From assembly GCA_008802785.1 (NCBI GenBank), contig VUYT01000051.1, forward strand, positions 1 to 64,000: a stretch of 64,000 nt of DNA, written 5' to 3'. The notes under the pieces are model-generated. The model was not told the DNA's origin, searched no databases, and saw only the letters and a list, made by a program, of their open reading frames with translations. Positions 55,791-64,000 of the stretch are shown here, piece by piece. The stretch is from Symmetrospora coprosmae (Eukaryota; Basidiomycota; Cystobasidiomycetes; Symmetrosporaceae). Both the position numbers and the translations under genes were made by a program. How positions within the stretch are numbered: the first letter of the stretch is position 1; the number at the start of each line of letters is the position of its first letter.

Positions 55791-58700
55791 TCACGGAGCA
55801 GGTATTGAAGCAGGCGCAAACGCAGGGACTGTCGGCGCAGGCATCGTCGGGGGCTGCACGGCCCGCGGTGTGACGGGGCTTGAGGTCGACTCGATCGGCG
55901 CGTCCCTCGCCTGTGCCTCGACGCGCTCGCGCTCCGTCCGCCGCTTGCGAGCAATGCCGAGTAAGTGCTTGAGGTCTCTGCGGGAGCGCAACGATGAGGA
56001 ACCGGCGGTCAGCGAGGACCACGACCACCGACCCGCACGAGGGTAACGACGCACTTCGCGCTGATTGGCTTGGTCAGGATTGCATCTGCGCCGGCCTGTG
56101 TAGGCGCAGCGAAGCGGGAACGAGTCAGGGTCAGCAATGAGTGAGATTTGCTCAAGATGTGGAGGTACAAGTCCGCTCACAGCAATGTACGCATTCTGGT
56201 CGCTCTGGAGCGCGTTGCCCGTCGCGCCAATGACGAGGTCCGTGCGTCCCTGTGCCCTCAGCTTCCGTATAGCCTGCTCGCCCGTGAGGACGGGCATGGC
56301 ATTGTCGAGCGTGACAAAGTCAAAGTAGCGCGGCTGCCGCGGCTGACCGTCAGGCCCGACGCCAAGTCCGAGGAGGACGTCGAGGAAGAGCTGCCCATTC
56401 TCCGTCTCCTCGACCACGCACCCTAGCCGCGTCATCATGCGGCCCATGAGCTTGCGCGTGAGCGGGTCGTCATCCACCACAAACGCAGTGAGCGGGCGCT
56501 CCGGATCCGTGTCGCTGTACGTCGCAGTTGACAGCGGCGACTTGCTCAGCACTGGAGGAGCCGCAACTGACGCACGAGGCAGCTCCTGCATCGGACTCGG
56601 CGTGCTCGGAGCAGCAGCCTGCGCAATGGCGCCGGGCGTGAAAGCCGCTTCGCCAATTGGCGAGTCGCCGACCTGGTGCTCGCCCCGGAACGAAGACGCG
56701 GATGCCGAATCTTGCCGTTCTTGCCTGACCGGCGGCGTGGGCGCAGAGACGGTCGGACTCGCAAAGAATACTTGAGCGCTGGCGGCGGAGGTAGGGAACT
56801 CGGCACGGTTCTCGGTGCCTCCAGAAAACCGCTTGGCCGTCATGCTGCTGTCCTGCAGCGGTGGTGAAGGGGACGGCGTGCGATGGCTGGCTGCCAGGGA
56901 CAGGTTAGTCCGCGAAGACAGGGAAGGCGGCGTAGGTGCCGTGACGCTCATGGGCGGGCCGAAGATGGAGCGTTCGGTCGATGCAGTCCACTGTTCCGAT
57001 GTGAAAGGGGATGTCGTGTCGATAGCATTGAGTGCAGCAGCAGCTGGAGGCGGCGGGCTCGTCACGCCGGCGCTAGCAACGGATCCCCCGGCAGAACAAA
57101 CGGAGATTGAGCCAGAGGTGTGCCTTGCTTCGCGCGAGGATGGACGATATGCGCCCACGCCGATTACGGTCGAGCCTGGAACCGCTGTCCGGTGTGCAGC
57201 GGGCGTCGCTGCAGGCTTGCCGAATGAGAGTGCTGACGGCGAAGAGCGTGCGTCTACCGCAGCGAGAGCGGCGCCCGTAACGGGAGTTGTTCCCGCGCCC
57301 ACGAGTGGCAGCATCGGATGCGTCGGATCTGTCGTGGCCGCAGGTGTTGACGGCATGCTGCCCGCACCCAGCGCCGAGGCAGCAGCAATGCTGGCCTGCT
57401 CCAACCTCTGCGCAGAGTACTGCGACCAGGACGATTCGCCGGCCTTGTAGGGCTTGACTCCAGGCCGCAAGGGTCGAGGGAGAGGGGCTGGGCTGGCGAG
57501 CGACATGGGCGTGACTGGCTCGTGCAGGGTAGCGACCTCGCTCGCATTGGCGATGGGCCAACGGAACTCCATCCAGAATGTCGTTCCTTTGCTGCTGCTC
57601 TTGACGCCCAGCCGGCCATTGGCGAGCTGTACGAGCGCGCGTACAATGGCCAAGCCCAGCCCTGTGCCTTTCCCTCCCTGCACGCGGCCCGTCTCTGTCT
57701 GTGTGAAGGCCGAGAAGACACGCAGGTCCTTCATGTCGTTTGGCGAGATGCCGCCGCCATTGTCGCTGATCTCGATGCGGATAATGACACAGTCTCTACG
57801 AGCGAGATGCTCGGAATCCTCGGTTGACGAGCTGTCCGTCCGCCCCGGCATGGGCTGGCGCGACTGATGTGTGCCAGTGCCACCGTGCATCGAAACGGAC
57901 CTCGCCGCCATCGTCACTGCTTCCTCCTTCTTCTCATCCGGCTCAATCTTCTCGGCGACTAGCCCGCGCTCGAGATCCCGCTCGTCGCTGCTGCGCATCG
58001 TGAGCGACGTTCGGTTGCCGCTCGAGCTGGTTGCAAGAGGACCCTGCGTGTCATTGACGGGCGTGGTTGCTCTCGCTTGCCACGGGTGCGATGCGCTGGT
58101 CTGCCCCTTTTCGCTGACAATGACGCCGTCCGCATCTGCGCGCACCTCGATCCTGTCGCTTTCTTCTTCTGCACCAGGGTTGTCGACGGGCAGAGCCTCA
58201 TTGGGGTAGATGAGCCGCGTAGAGAAGCTGATCCCTCCCTTGCCTTCCGGGTTGAATTTGCAGCTGTTGCTCGCTAGGTTTGTGAGGACCTGGCGCAGGC
58301 GAATTTCATCGCCAATGACAAAGGTAGCCGGTCCTTGCTCGCCCGGTATGCGGATGCTTTGAGGCAGATTGTCAATCCGGTCGTCGAGGTCGACATTGAG
58401 CGTGAGACGCTTCGCTTGTGTGGCGACCTTGAGACCGGCGACTAGGGCCTGGCAGGTGCGGTGGAAGTGGAAGGGATTTGCATTGAACTCGAATCGCCCT
58501 GCATCCATGCGCTGCAGGTCGAGCACGTCGTTGAGGACCTGCTGGACCTGCTGCAGGGAGCTCTCGAGCGCGTAGACCTCGACCATCTGATCCTCATCCG
58601 ACTTGTCAAACACGTCACTCGCTTGGAGATTCTGGAGGCCGAGGCTGGTAGAAGAGTAAAGTTTGAGTGTGGATTGCGCGGGATGTGTTGGAGCCAAGGC

Positions 58701-60968
58701 GATGTCACTCACTATGCCGTGTTCAAGGGCACCCGCACTTCGTGAAAGACGTAGGACACAAAGCGCTTCTTGCTGTTGGCTGCCCGTTTCTCCGCAATCT
58801 GCGCCTTTTGCTGCGCCTTGTATGCCGTCTTGAGCTGAGAGCGTAGCGTGTACATCCGGCGATCGACCTTCTCTGCGCCGTAGTGCAAGTACTGGAGAAA
58901 GATGAAGAAGATGATGAGGTTGACAAAGTTGCGAGCGTAGTTGGCGGACTCTATGAGCTAGTCACGGATGAAGGAGCGTAATGACAGATCAGTCGTGGGT
59001 CAGCTCTTCGTCGACCGGAACACTCCATCCCGATGCAGACCTGCCCAGCAGCAATCGCTCACCAGAGTGCCAATCACGAGCCCGCAGAGGCCGATCTGTG
59101 CGATGGCCATGCAAAGGCGATTGACATTGAGCGCGAACAGGCCGATGACCGAGAAAGCGGCGCTGTAATTGATGATTGCGAGGAATAGTGCTTCAGCCGG
59201 CGACACATGCGCCCTTGCTACGGACGCCGGACTCACGCGTAATACGTCGTCAGGAGGAAGGTCTGTCCTGAGCAGTTTGCGCGCCCCTCCCGGAGGAAGT
59301 GGCATTCGTACATTGATATGACGCCGAAGTAGCCCAGGCAACTGCTTGCTGCAGCACCGACGATCGAGTAGGTCATTGGCCGTTTGCGGGGGAAATCGAA
59401 GGCAACCATGAAGGGCAAGGGGAGGATGAAGGCCGTGTGGACTCCGTAGTACAGGGCGCTCTGAGTGTGTGAACGTAATGATGGAGACGTTGTCAGCGTT
59501 CCCATTGGGGGAAGAGGATCGGGCGACCGGACAAGGAGACGTACCTGCCACTTCGAATACATGGTGACAAGCCCGCAGATCAGCGCCCAATTGATGATCA
59601 TGAAGACACATCCAAAGAACGCGTGGCGCTTCGTATTGTACCATCTGGCAGCGAAAGAGACCGAGCCAGGCCAGCACGAGATAGCAGATCGCGGAGCATG
59701 CGTCAGTGACGGAACAGACAGGCCGGGGCGGCCCATCGGCTACGGCTTACCTTTCTTTGCGGAAGTTCAGCTCCTTCTCCTCGTCGCCAAAGCGTGGCTC
59801 AAAGAAGTATTTGCACTATGACAGGCCGTCAGCGACGAAGGTCGACAGGACTTTTGCAGTACTCGCTCAAACCCACCTTCGGGTAGAGCCACCCGGCAAA
59901 GAAGGTGAAGATGCCGTCTGCAATGGCGAACCCGGGTGCCTTCATCAAGCTTCCGGCGGTGTCAGAGTGGGCCGTGGTCGTTCCGCCATCCCTGCCAGAG
60001 CTCGAGTGGGGCTGCTGGCTGCCTCTGCCGTACGCGCCGCCGCCCGCGTGTGCGCCCGCCCTCCCGTCCTGGCGGTAGTGGTCGCCCGAGCCGACAATGC
60101 TCGTGCCATTGTGGACAATGTTGCCGTCGGCGTCAAAGAACTCTGCGTCGACGACGACCTGGTCGACTTTCCAGTCGTCGTCGCCATACGGGTTGCCGTC
60201 CGGGTCGTACCCATTGAGCGCCATGTGGACCTGCTTCTCCCCTCCTCCTCCTCCGCCATGATGCGCGGCGGCCCCAGCCCCGGCGCCATCGTTGCGGAGG
60301 TACGCGGCCTCGCGGCTGTGCCTGCTCGCCTCGCTCGTCACGCTCGGGTTGCCCCCGCTCGATGGGGTCCCCGTGCTGGCGAGGAGCAGCTTTCGCTTGA
60401 TCTTCTCCCACGTCAGGGTCCAGCTCGCGGGCTGGTGAAACTCCAACCCCCTCTCGCGGGCCTGGCGGTCGCGCTGCAGGCGTGCGACATTCTCCTCGTT
60501 CGACCAGCTGCGGTCCTGTGCCGACTTTTGCCGCTTTCGCTCGGCTTTTGCGAAACGCTTCTCGTCCTTTTTCGAGAGCGATCCTCCTCCTCCTCCTCCT
60601 GCTGCTGCTGCCGATGCTGACAATGACGCAGTGTGGGCCCCAGGAGACGGCGTGGGTGGTGCGGGAATGGAGACGTTTGCAGCAGTGTTGTTCCTCGTCT
60701 TTGCGTTCCGGCTGTGGTGGTGCAAGGGCAGGGGCAGAGAGGATAGGACACCCCCGCTGTGGTGGCCGCCGCCGCTGCCGCCGCCTCCGAGTCCGTGACC
60801 GTGATGGGGCGCCGCTTCGGGCTGCGACGATGCCCCAGCAGCGTTCCTGTTGTCTGCGTCAGCCGCAGACAGGGTCCGCTCCCTGCCATTGTCTGCGTCG
60901 ACGCTGAACCGCTTGAGGATGCCTCTTCTTGCTCCGGCGGCGGATGCTGAAGCGGCCTGCCCAGTCAT
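55791..60968 (-). CDS. Membrane-bound hybrid histidine kinase
   Basis: Phosphorelay sensor. Exons 60968-59877, 59815-59751, 59644-59545, 59460-59237, 59162-59063, 58948-58713, 58644-56181, 56095-56029 and 55975-55791 sum to 4533 bases (1510 aa). The cytosolic N-terminus (about 355 aa) is Gly/His/Ser-rich. Five or six helices follow (HAFFGCVFMIINWALICGLV, MTYSIVGAAASSCLGYFGVI, NLIIFFIFLQYL). H-box FVSYVFHEVRVPLNTA with the phospho-His near residue 596; N-box IGDEIRLRQVLTNLASNSC; G1 EISDNGGGIS; F/G2 FSAFTQTETGRVQGGKGTGL. The receiver has FVVDDDPLTRKLMG, the phospho-Asp in FVTLDNAMP, IGATGNAL and AILTKPI. The final splice (tail VDLKHLLGIARKRRTERERV) is uncertain; without it the protein would stop at 56009. 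A stimulus cannot be inferred. Confidence 0.88.
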
Positions 60969-61063
60969 CGGTCGGTCGGACGGACGTGGACGAGACGGCT
61001 GCTGCGCTCGGGCGATAGGTGGGTTGGGGACTGCTGCACCCTGAGCACACGCTACGTGCGTGA

Positions 61064-61080
61064 GTGTGTGTGTGTGTGTG
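61064..61080 (+). repeat. GT dinucleotide repeat in histidine kinase promoter
   Basis: About eight GT units about 100 bases upstream of the minus-strand kinase start codon. Confidence 0.75.
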
Positions 61081-61934
61081 CGTGCGTGTATCTTGTACCC
61101 TATCCCTCCTCCTCCAACACCCTTGTCGACCCTGTCCTCGCCGGTCGCTGTTTGCCCCCGTCTAAGTAGCGGGCGGGCAGATCTGCGCACACCCCCGGGG
61201 GGTTTGGAACGCTCGAGCACCGATCAGCAAGGCAGCGCCCTGGATCTCGTCCTGTCCTGTCCTGTCTGTCCTGCTTCACGCCTGTCCTGCCTTGTATATA
61301 TGCTCTGTCTGCGTGGAATGGGCAGGAGAAAGAAGGGAGCCGCAGCCACAGACCACGCAGTACCGTACTGTACGCTCCGGGGCCAGAGGCAGAAGAGGAG
61401 ACTCGCACGCCCCGGGCTCTCTTCTCGCGCAATACTACTGTACACTGTCTGACTGGAGTGGTACCGGTAGCAGCGCATGCATGCTGGCCGTCATATGCAT
61501 CCGCGCAGTCCGGTACCCGTATCCCTGCCCTTTGCAGATCCTGCGCTGTGGGCGCGTGCAGCCTTATGTCCGTCCCGTCCCCCAGCGTCGCGTGGTCGTA
61601 CAGAGGCCGGGGCACCACGCCCGTCAGAATCAAACCAGACGACAGCAGCGTATACTTACAGTATAGCATACAACACAATATCATGGTGGCGCATACTGGC
61701 GGAGCAGTCGCACGCAGATCTCCGTGCTGCCTCCGTCGCGGAAACCTCTTTGTGCCCGTCGTCAACTCAACCTGCAGCCGCAGCTGGACGTCGCGTCCAA
61801 ACGTGTACAGTCGTCATCCCGGTCCGGGTCCGAGCCGACATAATGATGCTGCCAGCTACGACTACGACTACGACTACGGCTGAGCGCGCAGCCTGTCGAC
61901 GCCTTCCGACGGTGGTGTCGTCTATGCTCTCACG

Positions 61935-61961
61935 TCTCTCTCTCTCTCTCTCTCTCTCTCT
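61935..61961 (+). repeat. CT dinucleotide repeat upstream of SET gene 3
   Basis: About 13 CT units in the leader or promoter of the gene starting at 62009. Confidence 0.8.
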
Positions 61962-62008
61962 TTCACTCTCACTTGCGCTTCCACCTTTCGACCATCCCTG
62001 CAGTAGCG

Positions 62009-63602
62009 ATGAGACGCGGATTCCTGAGCGCAACTCCGAAGCAGCAGAAACCCGGCACAACGAACAGCAGCATCCCCAAAACCGGTAATGCTCAAGCTTC
62101 CGAATCGACAGAGCCTTCCGAAGCGAAAGACTCTCGAGGCAAAATGGCCTCCTCGAGCGCCAGTGACGCGTCTGACATGCACACCCGAACCGGCCGAAAT
62201 GACATCACGCTTCCGCCCGACTGCGACTTCACCACCATCTACGACGATTCGCCTGCCTCCTTCATCCTCCAGGCGGACCATCGCAACGACAGCTCGCCCT
62301 TCTTTGGCTACTTTCCGCCCAGGCAGTGTGCAGGACCGGGCGACAACGGGCACTCGATGGTTCTGATACACAGCAATGTCGGAAAGATAGAAAACCTAAT
62401 GCAGAGTGACGTGTGGAAAGCGACCCTGCCTGATGTGCCCGAGAACGAGCGCTCCTTTCTCGTCGAGAGCCGAGACGGCAAGGGCTTGGCCATGATTGCA
62501 AGACGCGACATCGACGCCGGCGAACTCATCTTCAAGGAACGGTGCGGTGCCTGCAAGCATTATTGCGTACCGCTGGCCCGGATTTGTCCGCTGAAGCCTC
62601 GACGCCGCAGACCCATCTACGTCAGCGCAAAGACCAAAGACATCATGCCGGACCAGAGCCTCAAGACGGGCTTCTTCCACCGGAGCGCCGCCCGCCGGCT
62701 CGGCAAGAAGCAGCGTGCTGCTCTGCTATCCCTGAGCAACTGCCATCCTCCCGAGGTGCCCTCGATCATTCGCATACAGTCTCGGACAGACAAGCTAAAT
62801 TCTGTCGCGCACGCAGGAGATGGACGAACTCCCCGGCAAGCTCGCAACGAACTACCTCCCCGTCGACCTCACTGACCGCCCTTCCAAGACACAAGAGTAC
62901 TGCGCTGCGTTCCCGACGCTCTCGCGCGCGAACCACTCCTGCGGGCCCAATGCCAAGTGCGCCATGCTGCGCTGGCCCGTCTCGCGCCACGTGCCCATCC
63001 TGGCCGCCATCAGCTGACGCTGCATTCCTCCATCTCCATCTCCACCTTCCGCCCTGCCCTGCCGCGATCGCACACGGGCACGCAGCTACTTCTTCCACTA
63101 CCCCGACTTCACCGGCCGGATGTACGCCTCCGTCCCCATCCGCGCCGGGGAGGAGATCAGCATCCTGTACACGGACCCGCTGGCGCCCGCGCACACACGG
63201 CGCGACGCCCTGCTCTCCGTTTACCGCTTCGTGTGCGCGTGCGCATTCTGCGCGCACGGCACTGTCGCAGAGAAGCGCGCGTCCGACAGCAGACGTGGGG
63301 CACTCCGGGCCCTGCTGGTCGAGCTGGGCGCACTCCCGCCCCGGGTCGTGCCGCTGCACAAGCTGCAGAACGGGCTCGAGATAGCCGAGCAGGAACACCT
63401 GTGGCACTACAGGACGCAGATCCGCCATCTTGGAGGAGCGAGCCTCCTCCTCGCGGCGCAGCATGCTGGTGTCGGGACGCGCGAGTCGTTCAAGTGCATG
63501 AAGGTGGCTGTAGAGTGGCTGGAGCTGGCCAGGGTGGGGTACAGAAACATGGAAGGGCCGGACGCATACCATGTCAAGGAGCTCGACGCGTTGCTGGGCT
63601 GA
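62009..63602 (+). CDS. SET-domain protein 3 (SMYD-like)
   Basis: Exons 62009-62541, 62611-62755, 62817-62956 and 63086-63602 sum to 1335 bases (444 aa). The start ATG is at 62009; MASSSASDASDMH at 62144 is an alternative. The SET domain reads FLVESRDGKGLAMIARRDID, AGELIFKERP, an insertion (IYVSAKTKDIMPDQSLKTGF), TLSRANHSCGPNANYFFHYP (NHSCGPN intact, made by splicing), VPIRAGEEISILYTDP and a cysteine pair, CACAFC. A helical C-terminal domain follows (KCMKVAVEWLELARVGYRNM) and the chain ends VKELDALLG. The order SET, Cys cluster, helical repeat fits SMYD-type lysine methyltransferases without a MYND finger. It is more diverged from SET genes 1 and 2 than they are from each other. Confidence 0.75.
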
Positions 63603-63913
63603 ACTGCAGCTGCAGCACACGCACCCGGTCAGCTCGGAGCTCACAGGGCGGATGGAGGCACCAGGATGGATGGATCCGTTAGGCCCTCCGCTCTTCTCCG
63701 TCTCTGGACGCACGGGCGGGGAGGATCCGTGCGTTCTCCGTATAAAGGCGGAGCATGCCGCCCTGCTCTCTTTTGTCTTCCTGCCATCACATCCCCCTCC
63801 AAACGCATCTATCTCGAACGCAACCTCACTCCATCGACGCCCCTCCTCATACAGACCCAATCGACGTTCTGCCTCCTCCATCCTTCGAGCGCCGTCGACC
63901 TCTGTGCTACTAC
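63603..63913. other. Promoter of the gene starting at 63914
   Basis: A TATA box, CGTATAAAGG (about 63739-63748), lies about 170 bases upstream of the next start codon. Confidence 0.5.
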
Positions 63914-64000
63914 ATGATGTCCTTCCCTTCCTTTTCCAATCCAGAAGCTGGCTCGCTCAACACCCCTGAAGAAGCGCGAGCCTCAGCAGCCGTGAAAGCA
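63914..64000 (+). CDS. N-terminus of an unidentified protein (runs off the window)
   Basis: The frame starts with two Met codons (MMSFPSFSNPEAGSLNTPEE) and is open to the last base, 29 codons. It is acidic to neutral with no signal peptide. The TATA box upstream supports a real gene. Too short to name. Confidence 0.45.
   Translation, partial: MMSFPSFSNPEAGSLNTPEEARASAAVKA

Larger units (their letters stand above)
60969..62008. other. Divergent promoter region of histidine kinase and SET gene 3
   Basis: About 1 kb with two dinucleotide repeats: GT (about 61064-61080) near the kinase start and CT (about 61935-61961) about 50 bases upstream of the SET gene start. No gene recognised. Confidence 0.45.

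Overview
The window is nuclear DNA of a basidiomycete fungus, most likely Ustilaginomycotina (smut-related). The reasons are its high GC content, genes cut by many short introns (mostly 50-165 bases, GTGAGT/GTGCGT/GTAAGT donors), both strands packed with genes, and typical fungal families (C1-tetrahydrofolate synthase, coproporphyrinogen oxidase, verprolin, hybrid histidine kinase, MFS sugar transporters, a Ste6-type ABC transporter). No transposon, virus-like element, rRNA, tRNA or CRISPR array was recognised. Exons were joined by hand; where a total length is given, summed exon length and codon phase agree.

Layout. 1-495: 3' end of a secreted, GPI-anchor-like protein. 824-4379: C1-THF synthase with a mitochondrial presequence. 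4861-6719 (-): Golgi-type PC-esterase/SGNH protein. 7428-8031 and 14146-14795: two members of a six-cysteine secreted family (family A), separated by a possible third relative and a large disordered protein on the minus strand (9332-12779). 15512-16390: an unrelated nine-cysteine secreted protein. 16628-18824 (-): coproporphyrinogen III oxidase with a membrane-anchored N-terminal extension. 19135-20533 (-): GST-like protein. 20902-23706 and 38882-41472: two paralogous MFS sugar transporters. Between them lie an eight-cysteine secreted family (family B: 24164-24891 minus, 27881-28611 and 29443-30200 plus), fibrillarin (25718-27049), a MAPEG membrane protein (30456-31578 minus) and a full-length ABC transporter (32137-37637). 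42341-47224: two SET-domain genes flanking a small coiled-coil protein. 47725-49496: verprolin/WIP. 49766-55049 (-): a large PWWP-like nuclear protein. 55791-60968 (-): a membrane hybrid histidine kinase. 62009-63602: a third SET-domain gene. 63914-64000: the first codons of another gene.

The most notable content is the accessory layer among housekeeping genes. Six small secreted cysteine-rich proteins lie in about 23 kb. Five belong to two families that share intron position and phase, and most family members carry a dibasic (Kex2-type) site near the N-terminus. Together with two sugar transporters and an ABC exporter, this looks like an effector/secretome neighbourhood of a plant- or surface-associated fungus. 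That role is inference.

Gene-structure oddities are also common: a start codon apparently split by an intron plus 20- and 17-nt microexons (MAPEG gene), an ATG-only coding exon (verprolin), 10- and 15-nt exons, a GC-AG intron, and large intron-position differences between the two transporter paralogs.
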